Source: an uncultured Pseudomonadota bacterium
Lineage (GTDB): Bacteria > Myxococcota_A > UBA796 > SXON01
Length of the DNA: 40,459 nt
Assembly: GCA_903844155.1 (NCBI GenBank)
Contig: CAIMSU010000216.1
Span: 1-40,459, forward strand
Reading direction: 5' to 3'
Position 1 is the stretch's first letter; every line of letters begins with the position of its first letter. The translations under genes were made by a program, and so were the position numbers. Under the pieces are notes generated by a model, which saw only the letters and a program-made list of their open reading frames with translations, ran no database searches and had not been told where the DNA came from. Positions 14,875 through 22,116 of this stretch are shown here, one piece after another.

Positions 14875-15791
14875 GGCATGCACACAGGAGGCGAGGTCGG
14901 GTCGGGCAGGGTCACGGTCACGCTGGAGGTGTTGTTGGTGTCGTCGAGCTCGCGGAGCTGGTTGTTCGGGTCCACCGTGACACTCAACGTGTAGTCGCCC
15001 GCGGGCACCCCGGTCACATCGATGAATTGGCAATCCAGGGCACTCTGGTAGATGTCCGTCCACCCAATCGAGAGGCCCTCATCCCCGCAGGTGTAGTAGG
15101 GCAACGGCGTGGCGTCCGGGCCAACGGGCGCCGAGTCCATCAGGCAGAACGCCTGCTTTCGGCCCGTCATCGTCGTCGCACCGGAGCTGTCGAGCAGGGC
15201 GTAGGAGGCGTAGCCCGAGTAGTGGTAGTGTTGGTGGCAGTCGGACCACTCAAACTCGTCCGGATGATCCTCGGGAACACCGAGCGTTAGGGCGCCGGTG
15301 CCAAGGTTGGGCGTGGAGACGCTGAAGCGCAGCACGCGGCGAACCCCGGTGGTCGTGATGCAGCCCTCGATCACGGCACAGTCGGTGTCGGCGAACGTGT
15401 CGTCCTCGACGACCCATGAGTTGGCGATCAAGCCGCCGTCGACTGTCAGGTCCGGGAGCGGACAGGTGCCGTAGATGTCGGGATCGGTGCATTCGGCGAC
15501 GGCGCCTTCCTCGCAGCAAGGGGTGCAGCAGATCTGCGTCGCGTCGCAGGCAGAGGGGTCGTCGGGGTTGCAGGGCACGGGGGCGGTGTCGCCGGTGTCG
15601 CCCGAGTCCGGCTGTGTGTCGCTGTCGAAAGCCGAGTCAGCGGTGTCGGACTGTGTGTCCGTGTCGGTCGTCTGTGTGTCGGTGTCCGTGTCGACCGACG
15701 AGTCCCCAGCCGGCTTCCCCGGACATCCGACCAGCAGCCCCGTGAGCAGGGGAAGGGTGAGCGCGGGGGACATGCGGGGAGTGCTCAACAC
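14871..15791 (-). CDS. lysyl oxidase lipoprotein
   Basis: A 306-residue protein from GTG 15791. The N-terminus VLSTPRMSPALTLPLLTGLLVGC has a lipobox Cys at 23, then a Thr/Asp repeat linker (34-70) and a Cys-rich stretch (74-110). The C-terminal half matches animal lysyl oxidase: copper motif WSDCHQHYH (182-190), the Lys of the quinone cofactor in GRKQAFCLMD (K212), the Tyr partner in GWTDIYQSALDCQFIDV (Y248), and the ending 'ELDDTNN'. Lysyl oxidases use copper and lysyl-tyrosylquinone to oxidise lysine side chains to aldehydes that cross-link. Here it would act on the cell surface. GTG 15791 gives a charged n-region and has a -10-like CGGATA 10 nt upstream; ATG 15773 is the alternative. The FG-GAP lipoprotein follows with a 4-nt overlap. 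Confidence 0.88.
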   Translation of the reverse strand: MLSTPRMSPALTLPLLTGLLVGCPGKPAGDSSVDTDTDTQTTDTDTQSDTADSAFDSDTQPDSGDTGDTAPVPCNPDDPSACDATQICCTPCCEEGAVAECTDPDIYGTCPLPDLTVDGGLIANSWVVEDDTFADTDCAVIEGCITTTGVRRVLRFSVSTPNLGTGALTLGVPEDHPDEFEWSDCHQHYHYSGYASYALLDSSGATTMTGRKQAFCLMDSAPVGPDATPLPYYTCGDEGLSIGWTDIYQSALDCQFIDVTGVPAGDYTLSVTVDPNNQLRELDDTNNTSSVTVTLPDPTSPPVCMP

Positions 15792-15836
15792 GCCGTCCCC
15801 ATATCCGCCGATCCGGTTTCTTGATACCCCCGGGCG
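15792..15836. promoter_or_regulatory. divergent promoter region, lysyl oxidase / YggS
   Basis: A 45-nt spacer with a -10-like hexamer for each direction: TTGATA (15821-15826), 10 nt before the YggS ATG, and CGGATA on the minus strand (15807-15802), 10 nt before GTG 15791. Neither gene has a good Shine-Dalgarno sequence, so both transcripts may be nearly leaderless. No strong -35 is seen. Confidence 0.4.
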
Positions 15837-16589
15837 ATGTCCATCGCCGACAACCTCGCGCTGGTGCGCGCAACCATCGACGCCGCCTGCACGACTGCGG
15901 GTCGGAACACCGCCGATGTCGTGCTCATCGCGGTGTCGAAGACCCGCCCGCTGGCCGAGATTCGCGAGGCCGCCGCGGCGGGACAGAGCGACTTCGGGGA
16001 GAATTACGCGCAGGAGCTTCGCGACAAGGTCGACGAAGCCGCCGGCGGCGCGAGCGTCGGGCTGCTGCTCACGTGGCACTACATCGGCTCGTTGCAGACG
16101 AACAAAGCCAAGTACGTGGCGACGCGCGCGGCGCTCGTCCACGATGTCGACCGGCTGGAATTGGCCGAGGAGCTGGGGAAGCGGGCGCGAGTCGCGCGCT
16201 GGACGGGCGACGCGCCCACCCCGCTCGGTCTGCTCGTCGGCGTGAACATCGGCGAGGAGCCGCAGAAGTCCGGAGTCATGCCCCGGGATGCCCTGGTGTT
16301 TGCCGCGGCGATCGCCCGGATTCCCGGCGTCGCCCTCCGCGGGTTGATGTGCATTCCGCCAGCCGATGCAGACCCGATCCCTCACTTTGAGCGGCTCCGG
16401 GCGCTGCGAGACGACGGCCTCGCGCGCGGTCTCCCGCTCCGGGAGCTTTCGATGGGGATGAGCCACGACTACCCACAGGCCATCGCGGCTGGCGCGACGT
16501 TTGTGCGTGTTGGAACTGCGATCTTTGGCGCGCGAAGTCTCCGTGGGTTGGCGCCGGCTGGGCAGGCCCCGGACGGGGCGCCGGCGTGA
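15837..16589 (+). CDS. yggS: YggS family PLP homeostasis protein
   Basis: A 250-residue protein of the YggS/PLPBP family, single-domain TIM-barrel proteins that bind pyridoxal 5'-phosphate and keep its free level in balance. Visible motifs are 'LIAVSKTRPLAEI' with the PLP lysine at 35, 'DFGENYAQEL' (52-61), 'WHYIGSLQTNK' near 80-90, 'GLMCIPP' and the C-terminal 'LSMGMSHDYPQAIAAGATFVRVG', which holds the phosphate-binding site. It is slightly longer than average because of an Ala/Pro-rich tail. It leads a five-gene plus-strand chain in which every junction is a 4-nt overlap. A TTGATA hexamer lies 10 nt before the ATG. Confidence 0.95.
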   Translation: MSIADNLALVRATIDAACTTAGRNTADVVLIAVSKTRPLAEIREAAAAGQSDFGENYAQELRDKVDEAAGGASVGLLLTWHYIGSLQTNKAKYVATRAALVHDVDRLELAEELGKRARVARWTGDAPTPLGLLVGVNIGEEPQKSGVMPRDALVFAAAIARIPGVALRGLMCIPPADADPIPHFERLRALRDDGLARGLPLRELSMGMSHDYPQAIAAGATFVRVGTAIFGARSLRGLAPAGQAPDGAPA

Positions 16590-17170
16590 ACGCGCCGCCC
16601 CGCGCCGCGATCCTCGGGGTCCCGATCGTCATGGGCACGGCGGTGATGGTCGGCGGGCTCGCCTGGATCGTGGCGATCCAGTTCACAAGCGGCAAAGCGA
16701 CCGGTGGGCGTGTCCATGCGTCCGTCACCGCGACGTGCGAAGCCGTTCCCACCCTCGTCGCCCGCCTTGACGATCTTGGCCTCGAACCAAAAGTTTCTGG
16801 CGACGGCATCGATTTCGTCCTCCCCGGCCTCGCCGACGACCGCACCCACATGCCGGGGGTCCTCACCGCAATCGGGCGCCTGTCCGTCGACGGCGCGGAC
16901 GTGGTCCCCAACCACGCTGGCGTCCAACTCTCGCTACAGGGCGGCGCCGTCACCATCCTGACCCTCGATCATGCCGTCACCGCCAACCCCGTCGTGACCA
17001 TCGACGGCGTGACTGCCCAGGTCGTCCAGGCCAATGGCGGCGAATTGCAGCTCGCCGCCGACGCGTCCAACAGCTCCGACGCGCTCCGCCTCGCCACCGA
17101 CCACGCCATCGCCTTGCGCCATCCCCTCCCCTGTCCCGTGACCCTCGGCCCTCTCGGAGACGTGCTGTGA
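16586..17170 (+). CDS. membrane-anchored protein of unknown function
   Basis: A 194-residue protein starting at GTG 16586, which overlaps the YggS stop by 4 nt. One hydrophobic helix at residues 8-32 (AILGVPIVMGTAVMVGGLAW) is followed by a soluble part, so it is probably anchored with its bulk in the periplasm. The soluble part has 'LDDLGLEPKVSGDGIDFVLPGL', which faintly recalls the 'v..d...i.vqLPG' strand pattern of the SecD periplasmic region, but the match is too weak to name a family. The position in a chain with YggS and a CoA-binding protein resembles the yggS neighbourhoods of other bacteria, where small membrane proteins are common. No function is assigned. Confidence 0.7.
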   Translation: MNAPPRAAILGVPIVMGTAVMVGGLAWIVAIQFTSGKATGGRVHASVTATCEAVPTLVARLDDLGLEPKVSGDGIDFVLPGLADDRTHMPGVLTAIGRLSVDGADVVPNHAGVQLSLQGGAVTILTLDHAVTANPVVTIDGVTAQVVQANGGELQLAADASNSSDALRLATDHAIALRHPLPCPVTLGPLGDVL

Positions 17171-17643
17171 TCCTGACTGATCCCGTGATCCTCCGCGAAC
17201 GTCTGGCCTCGGCGCGCACGATCGCAGTCCTCGGCGCGCACAGCGAACCCTCACGACCCGCGTTCTACGTGCCGGATTACCTGTTCCGGCAGGGGTACCG
17301 CGTCCTCCCCGTAAATCCTGCGCTCACTGGCGCGGCGCTCTGGGGCGAGGGCGTCGGGGCGACACTATCGGCGTTTGAGCAGGACGATGTCGACATCGTG
17401 GACGTGTTCAGGCGGGGCGAGGCGCTCCCGGGGCACGTCGACGAGGTCCTCGCGTGCACGGCCGCGCAGGTGGCGCGCGGGAGAGGCGCGCCGCTCGTGT
17501 GGTTCCAGCAGGGGATCGTCAACAACGCTGTAGCGAACCAGCTTTCAGCCGCGGGCGTCGACGTTGTACAGGACCGCTGCACGCTGGCCGACCACCGCGC
17601 GTGGGGGATCGCCCGCATCGTCAAGCCCGAGCGACGGCCATGA
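17167..17643 (+). CDS. CoA-binding domain protein (YccU-like)
   Basis: A 158-residue protein with a single Rossmann-type CoA-binding domain as in YccU and the N-terminal part of acyl-CoA synthetases (ADP-forming). Features are 'RTIAVLGAHSEPSRPAFYVPDYLFRQGY' (18-45), 'VLPVNP' (46-51), 'VDIVDVFRRGEALPGHVDEVLA' (74-95), 'LVWFQQGI' (109-116) and 'VVQDRCTLADH' (133-143). Length is normal for the stand-alone family. These proteins bind CoA or an acyl-CoA; the cellular role is not established. It starts at GTG 17167 in a GTGA overlap and ends in an ATGA overlap with the next gene. Confidence 0.88.
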   Translation: MILTDPVILRERLASARTIAVLGAHSEPSRPAFYVPDYLFRQGYRVLPVNPALTGAALWGEGVGATLSAFEQDDVDIVDVFRRGEALPGHVDEVLACTAAQVARGRGAPLVWFQQGIVNNAVANQLSAAGVDVVQDRCTLADHRAWGIARIVKPERRP

Positions 17644-18152
17644 ACTGGGCCGATGTCGCGGGGCGTGTTGTGGTAGAGGCGTGCCGCCCCGACCCGCAGG
17701 ACCACGCGATCGTGCTTGGTTGGACGCCAATTGTCGAGGAGCTGGCGCCCCTCGTCGCGAGCGTGGTCGTGGTGGACGAGGCCGCCGACCGGCCGCTGCC
17801 ACCCGGCGCGCGCTGGCACCGTGCTCCCCTGGATCAACCCCCCGATCTCGGGACCGCGTCGATCGTCGTCGCGCACTGGACCTGGCGGACGCTGCCCCCG
17901 GATCGCCAACGCGCTCTGGCGTCGCGGCTCGGCGCGGGCCTGCGCGAGCGCGCCCTGCTGGTCATCGGCGACGTGATCTGGAGCCTCCCCGCCGATTCTA
18001 TCGACGAGCCCGAGCAGTTCGGCGACCGCCTCGCGTTTGCACCAACCGACGCCGCGCTGACGGGCATGCTGCGAAACGCAGGCTTTCTCCCTGATCTTCA
18101 CCGCTTCGGACCGGCCGTGGGCGTGATGATCGCGCTGCGGGCAAACCGGTGA
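17640..18152 (+). CDS. SAM-dependent methyltransferase-like protein
   Basis: A 170-residue protein. The start of a class I methyltransferase fold is suggested by 'HAIVLGWTPIVEELAPLVASVVVVDEA' (a strand-turn-helix and the acidic residue ending strand 2), then 'ASIVVAHWTWRTLP' at the strand 4 position and 'LLVIGDVIWSLP'. The usual GxGxG is replaced by LGWTP, a variant seen in some small methyltransferase-like proteins. It is short for the fold and may lack part of the C-terminal half. ATG 17640 overlaps the previous stop by 4 nt. Substrate is unknown, and it could be a non-catalytic member of the fold. Confidence 0.5.
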   Translation: MNWADVAGRVVVEACRPDPQDHAIVLGWTPIVEELAPLVASVVVVDEAADRPLPPGARWHRAPLDQPPDLGTASIVVAHWTWRTLPPDRQRALASRLGAGLRERALLVIGDVIWSLPADSIDEPEQFGDRLAFAPTDAALTGMLRNAGFLPDLHRFGPAVGVMIALRANR

Positions 18153-19021
18153 GCAGTCCAAGCCTCTTCGTGACTGGCGCGTCCAGCTTCGTCGGTGCGC
18201 ATTTTTGCCGGTTGGCGGCGGAGAGAGGGTGGCACGTGCGGGGGCTGTGGCGCAACACGCCGCTCGCCCTGGCCGGGGTGGAGGCTGTTCACGGCGACGT
18301 AGCGGACATCGCGGACCCTGAGGCAGACGTGGTGGTGCACCTGGCCGCGAAGGTGATGGCGGACGATGCGCCGGCGCAGAACCGGGCGATGCTCGATCAC
18401 GTGCTCGCCTGGCGTCGCCCGCTGGTGTACGCGTCGAGCACCGTCGTCAATTGGCCGACCAACGTGGCTTATGCGCGGTCCCGGCGCGAGGACGAGGCCC
18501 GGGTCCAGGCGAGCGACGTGCCCTGGGTCATCGTTCGTCCGTGCGCGCCGTACGGGCCGAAGGTGACCGGGCACAACCCGGCGCACAAGGAGAGTTTTCA
18601 CACGCTCGTGGAGTGGGTCCGAAAGCTTCCAGCCGTCCCGGTCATCGGCAACGCGCGCTACCGCCGCCAGCCCGTGCACGTCGATGATTTCAACGGCGCG
18701 ATCCTCGGCTTGATCGCCCGTTTTGAGGACCACGGCGCGTCGCCCGTCTGGAATCGCGCCTACGACGCCGGCGGGCCGGACGCCCTGACGATGCGCGAGG
18801 TCATCCAGACCCTTGGCGACCACGCCGGTCGCCTGTGGACGCCGCTGCTGCGCATCCCCACCCGCGCCGCGTGGCTGGCCGCGCACGCGATCCCGAGCAT
18901 GCGCCCCGAGCTCATCGCCACGTTCGCGATGGACGACGCCGTCGACCCAGCGCCCCTCGCTCGCGCTTCGGGTGTTTCACCGCGGACGTTTGAGGTCGGG
19001 AGCCTGGATTTGTTCGGCTGA
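18149..19021 (+). CDS. NAD(P)-dependent epimerase/dehydratase family protein
   Basis: A 290-residue extended short-chain dehydrogenase/reductase. The nucleotide-binding turn is 'FVTGASSFVGAHF' (7-19), with one Gly of GxxGxxG replaced. Other motifs are 'DVVVHLAA' (60-67), 'PLVYASSTVV' (91-100) and 'VIVRPCAPYGP'. The catalytic YxxxK position reads Y108-A-R-S-R112, so the Lys is Arg. This may weaken or remove catalysis, and the protein may bind rather than turn over its ligand. It is the last gene of the five-gene chain, starting at GTG 18149 in a 4-nt overlap, and its stop lies 4 nt from the convergent esterase gene. The substrate, likely a nucleotide sugar or similar, is not known. Confidence 0.82.
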   Translation: MSSPSLFVTGASSFVGAHFCRLAAERGWHVRGLWRNTPLALAGVEAVHGDVADIADPEADVVVHLAAKVMADDAPAQNRAMLDHVLAWRRPLVYASSTVVNWPTNVAYARSRREDEARVQASDVPWVIVRPCAPYGPKVTGHNPAHKESFHTLVEWVRKLPAVPVIGNARYRRQPVHVDDFNGAILGLIARFEDHGASPVWNRAYDAGGPDALTMREVIQTLGDHAGRLWTPLLRIPTRAAWLAAHAIPSMRPELIATFAMDDAVDPAPLARASGVSPRTFEVGSLDLFG

Positions 19022-19024
19022 GCC

Positions 19025-19699
19025 TCACCTCTTGAACAAGAACTTCAGCGCCTTCGGAAGCCGCCGCCGCCAGTGCCGTTCATTGTGACAGCCGCGCTTG
19101 TCCAGCCGCCAAAGCACGTTCACGCCGCGCTCCTCCAGGAGCTTCGCCATCCGGCCCGCGTGCAACTGCATGGCCGCGCTCTCCTTCCCGCCAACGTCCA
19201 TGTAGATGCGCGCGGTCTCGGCGATCGGCCGCCTGCGCACCTCAGCGAAGATCGCCGGCTGCGCCATCCAGAACGACGGCGACATGCAGAGCGCCGACCG
19301 GAACACGTCGGGATGGCGAAGCAAGCCGACGAACGCCGCAAGTCCGCCCATCGACGAGCCGCCGATGACACAGCCGGGCTCGATGGGAACCCGCTCCGCC
19401 AGCGCGGGCAGCACGTCATGCGCGATGCAGTACAGCAGCGGATCGAGGCCGGCCCAGAGCTCGTGGATCCGCGCGCCGCCGCCGTTGTCGACGCCGACCA
19501 CGATGGGCCGACGCACGTTCTTTGGGAGGTTCCCGACGGCGTCGTCTGCGTACCAGCCGCCGGAATAGCTGCCTTCGTCGCCGAAGATGTTCTGACCGTC
19601 GAACATTACGAGCACGGGGGCTGGGTGCTCCACGTGCTCGGGCACGTACACGCGCACGCGTCGCTCGCCATGGAAGGGGACGGTGAACGCGGGGTACAC
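19025..19699 (-). CDS. alpha/beta-hydrolase esterase (esterase D / enterochelin esterase-like)
   Basis: A 224-residue protein of the alpha/beta-hydrolase fold related to the esterase D group. 'VLVMFDGQNIFGDEGSYSGG' (29-48) is typical of the family. The nucleophile elbow is G-S-S-M-G (114-118) with Ser116. 'IYMDVGGKES' gives an acidic residue, and the His is probably in 'GCHNERHWRRRLP' near the end. No signal peptide is seen. The start is GTG 19699. TACGTT on the minus strand upstream could be a -10 element, but this is weak. Substrate is unknown. Confidence 0.85.
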   Translation of the reverse strand: MYPAFTVPFHGERRVRVYVPEHVEHPAPVLVMFDGQNIFGDEGSYSGGWYADDAVGNLPKNVRRPIVVGVDNGGGARIHELWAGLDPLLYCIAHDVLPALAERVPIEPGCVIGGSSMGGLAAFVGLLRHPDVFRSALCMSPSFWMAQPAIFAEVRRRPIAETARIYMDVGGKESAAMQLHAGRMAKLLEERGVNVLWRLDKRGCHNERHWRRRLPKALKFLFKR

Positions 19700-19813
19700 C
19701 CCAGAACGTAGCCCGTACCGCGCGCCCGCAACGGCGGTCGGATGATCGTGGTAGCCTGAGCCACGCTGTGAGCCTGTGACCTTGGTCTACCTCCCGCCCC
19801 GCACCCCGATCGC

Positions 19814-20659
19814 ATGGTGACCCACGACGTGCGCGGCGTCCCCGTCCCCGCCCTGCTGTACGGGACCGCGTGGAAGGAGGACCAGACCGAGGCACTGACG
19901 ACCGCGGCGTTGAACGCCGGATTTACAGGCATCGACACGGCGAACCAGCGCAAGCATTACCACGAGGCGGGCGTCGGGCGCGCCGTCATCGCCTGGACCC
20001 AGGCCGGCGGTAAACCGCCGTTCCTGCAGACCAAATTCACGTACAGACGGGGTCAGGACGACCGCCTGCCCTACGACCCCTCCGCACCCGTCGACGAGCA
20101 GGTGCGCCAGTCGTTCGCGAGCTCGCTCGCCCATCTAGGCGTGCCCACGATCCACTCGTACGTCCTGCATGGACCCGAGCTCGACCGCGGCTGGAGCCCG
20201 ACCGACCAGCTCGTCTGGCGAACGATGGAGTCCCTCCACGATGCAGGCCTGGTGCGGCTCCTCGGCGTCAGCAACGTGCGGCTCGACCAGCTCCGTGCGC
20301 TCATCGACACCGCGCGCATCCTCCCCGCGTTCGTCCAGAACCGCTGCTACGCCTCGACGGGGTTCGACCGGGAGATCCGAGCGGTCTGCGCGGGCTTTGG
20401 CCCCGAGAACCGGATGATCTACCAGGGGTTCTCCCTGCTCACCGCCAACCGGGAGCTCTGGGGGAATCGCGCGCTCCACCCCATCGCCCGGCGCATCGGC
20501 GGCACCCCCGCTCAGGTGCTGCTGCGCTACGCGATGCACCTCGGCATGATCCCGCTCACCGGCACGACGGACCCCACACACATGCGCGCGGACCTCGCCT
20601 GCGCGATCTTGGAGCTCTCGGACGAGGAGCAGGCGACCATCGCGCGACTGGCGGTGTAG
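19814..20659 (+). CDS. aldo/keto reductase
   Basis: A 281-residue NADPH-dependent aldo/keto reductase of the (alpha/beta)8-barrel family. The catalytic tetrad can be placed: Asp41 in 'GIDTANQ', Tyr49 in 'RKHYHEAGVG', Lys74 in 'LQTKFTY' and His119 in 'SYVLHG'. Cofactor-binding features are 'LLGVSNV' (248 nt upstream half) and, near the end, 'IPLTGTTDPTHMRADL'. It should reduce small aldehydes or ketones in the cytoplasm; the substrate is not known. It starts at ATG 19814, divergent from the esterase across 114 nt, and is followed 28 nt later by a barrel-like protein. I see no clear Shine-Dalgarno sequence. Confidence 0.92.
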   Translation: MVTHDVRGVPVPALLYGTAWKEDQTEALTTAALNAGFTGIDTANQRKHYHEAGVGRAVIAWTQAGGKPPFLQTKFTYRRGQDDRLPYDPSAPVDEQVRQSFASSLAHLGVPTIHSYVLHGPELDRGWSPTDQLVWRTMESLHDAGLVRLLGVSNVRLDQLRALIDTARILPAFVQNRCYASTGFDREIRAVCAGFGPENRMIYQGFSLLTANRELWGNRALHPIARRIGGTPAQVLLRYAMHLGMIPLTGTTDPTHMRADLACAILELSDEEQATIARLAV

Positions 20660-20687
20660 CCAGCAGCCAGGTGGGTTAGGGCCCGAA

Positions 20688-21248
20688 ATGCCCGCGCACG
20701 CCCTCGCTTTTGGTGCCTCCCTGCTCGTCGGACCCGCGCTGACCCTCCCCGCGACGGTCACAGCGACCGCGACGAACAGCCGTGGGCAAGTCACCACCGA
20801 CACCGTCACCTTCCACCCCGTCGCGGGGCCGCTCGGCGAGGTGCAGCTCGAGCTGGGTGATCGCTTCATCTCAAGCTTCGTCGGTGATTTGTCGACCGTG
20901 CCCATCAACGCAGACAGCAACGGCGTGCACGCGACCGGCCGGGAGACCCTGATCCTCGCCGGGTACCGGTTCACGTTTGACCTGTTCGGGCGGTCGGGCA
21001 AGCCCCCGATCAGCCCCTACGTCGGCCTCGGCACCCTCGGCGGCCTCGGCAGCGTGGCGGTTTCGGCCACGAACGGCGGGCAGACCGCTGTGGCTTCCGG
21101 GTCGAAGTTCACCCTGGAATTCGACGCAGTTCTCGGCGCACACTGGCGGTTGAACGAGCACTTCGGGCTGCGTGCCGAAGTTGGGGCCAGCACGTACGGC
21201 GGGGTTGGCGCCATCGAGCCGCGCCTGGGCGCGTATGCGACCTTCTGA
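20688..21248 (+). CDS. outer-membrane beta-barrel-like protein
   Basis: A 186-residue protein. The N-terminal 20 residues (ALAFGASLLVGPALTLPA) could be a weak signal peptide. The rest alternates polar and hydrophobic residues in strand-like runs: 'LILAGYRFTFDLFG', 'ISPYVGLGTLGGLGSVAVSA', 'FTLEFDAVLGAHWRLNEHFGLRAEVGAST'. It ends in Phe (RLGAYATF), as outer-membrane barrels often do. The ~185-residue length fits a small eight-strand barrel. No specific family is recognised and no partner is evident. It follows the aldo/keto reductase by 28 nt; the next gene starts 1 nt after its stop. Confidence 0.6.
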   Translation: MPAHALAFGASLLVGPALTLPATVTATATNSRGQVTTDTVTFHPVAGPLGEVQLELGDRFISSFVGDLSTVPINADSNGVHATGRETLILAGYRFTFDLFGRSGKPPISPYVGLGTLGGLGSVAVSATNGGQTAVASGSKFTLEFDAVLGAHWRLNEHFGLRAEVGASTYGGVGAIEPRLGAYATF

Positions 21249-21249
21249 G

Positions 21250-21663
21250 ATGCTCCTCGCCCTGATCCTCGCCAGCCGCCACGCCGAAGGAGCCTCGATC
21301 GTCGCGCCAACGCCGAGCCAACTCGCCGACCACGATGGCCGAAAAGCACACATTCGCGGCTGGGTCCTCCCCACGCTCGCGCTCGGTGCGGTCACCATGG
21401 GTGTCGGGGCCGCGGACGTCGAATTGGCGACGTTGGCGGCGGGTTGCGACACGTGCAGCCAGCAACAGCCGCTGAACGAAGCGCAGGTCCAAGCCGGGGA
21501 TGGCATCGCGGTCGGCGGGGGCGTGGTGATGCTCGCCGGCATCGTCGCCGGGACGTACGCGGTCGTACATGAAAATCACCGGTTCAACGAGGCGTTGTCG
21601 GGACGGGTGACGGCCGCATGGTTCGTTGGGCCAGGCACGGTCGGCGTCGCCGGCACGTTCTAG
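21250..21663 (+). CDS. small membrane protein, tandem paralogue 1
   Basis: A 137-residue protein beginning MLLALILAS, with a short hydrophobic N-terminus, then two hydrophobic segments (GWVLPTLALGAVTMGVGA and GIAVGGGVVMLAGIVAGTYAVV) joined by a loop containing CDTC and many Gln residues. It ends 'ENHRFNEALSGRVTAAWFVGPG' then 'TVGVAGTF'. The next gene has the same plan and the same kind of end, so the two are tandem paralogues. The protein is probably an envelope protein, but no family is recognised. ATG 21250 was chosen because it begins 1 nt after the previous stop, and the longer frame overlaps the barrel gene. Confidence 0.65.
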   Translation: MLLALILASRHAEGASIVAPTPSQLADHDGRKAHIRGWVLPTLALGAVTMGVGAADVELATLAAGCDTCSQQQPLNEAQVQAGDGIAVGGGVVMLAGIVAGTYAVVHENHRFNEALSGRVTAAWFVGPGTVGVAGTF

Positions 21664-21700
21664 GGCGCGGGGTCCATGCCGAGGATGTTATCGGCGGGAG

Positions 21701-22099
21701 ATGCTCCTCTTCGTCACCCTCGCCCTCGCCGCCGAGCCGGATCCCGCCACGGTGAGCCCGCTGCTGCTTGAACGTCACCAGGATCGGGACGACCAGATCC
21801 GCGGCGTTCGCTCGTTGACCTTGAAGGTGGCCGCGGCGGTGGCAGTGTGCGGCGGCCTGGAGTGGGGCGTGATGCAGTTGCCCCTGGGCTCCTCGATCGG
21901 GCCCGACCCGGGACAGACCGAGTTCACGCTCGGAATGGTGGGCGCTGGCGCCACCCTCGCGCTCGGGAGCGTCATCGGCGCCGGGATTGCCCTCGGGAAC
22001 GAGGAGCACCGGTACGAATCGGCCGCCGCGGAGCGCAATGCGGTGTCGGCGACCCTCACCATCGGACCGGGCGCTGTGGGCATCCGCGGCACATTCTAG
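21701..22099 (+). CDS. small membrane protein, tandem paralogue 2
   Basis: A 132-residue protein with the same plan as its upstream neighbour: a hydrophobic start (MLLFVTLALAAEP), a charged stretch (LLLERHQDRDDQIRG), two hydrophobic segments (LTLKVAAAVAVCGGLEWGV and GMVGAGATLALGSVIGAGIAL), and the end 'EEHRYESAAAERNAVSATLTI' then 'GPGAVGIRGTF'. The shared '(E/N)HR(F/Y)...GPG.VG..GTF' tail and order of segments show common ancestry, although identity is low overall. GGGAG lies directly against the ATG, too close for a normal Shine-Dalgarno, with GAGG further upstream at 21681. It converges on the barrel-like protein gene, with 17 nt between the stops. Confidence 0.65.
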   Translation: MLLFVTLALAAEPDPATVSPLLLERHQDRDDQIRGVRSLTLKVAAAVAVCGGLEWGVMQLPLGSSIGPDPGQTEFTLGMVGAGATLALGSVIGAGIALGNEEHRYESAAAERNAVSATLTIGPGAVGIRGTF

Positions 22100-22116
22100 C
22101 CGGGATCGGCGGCCCC

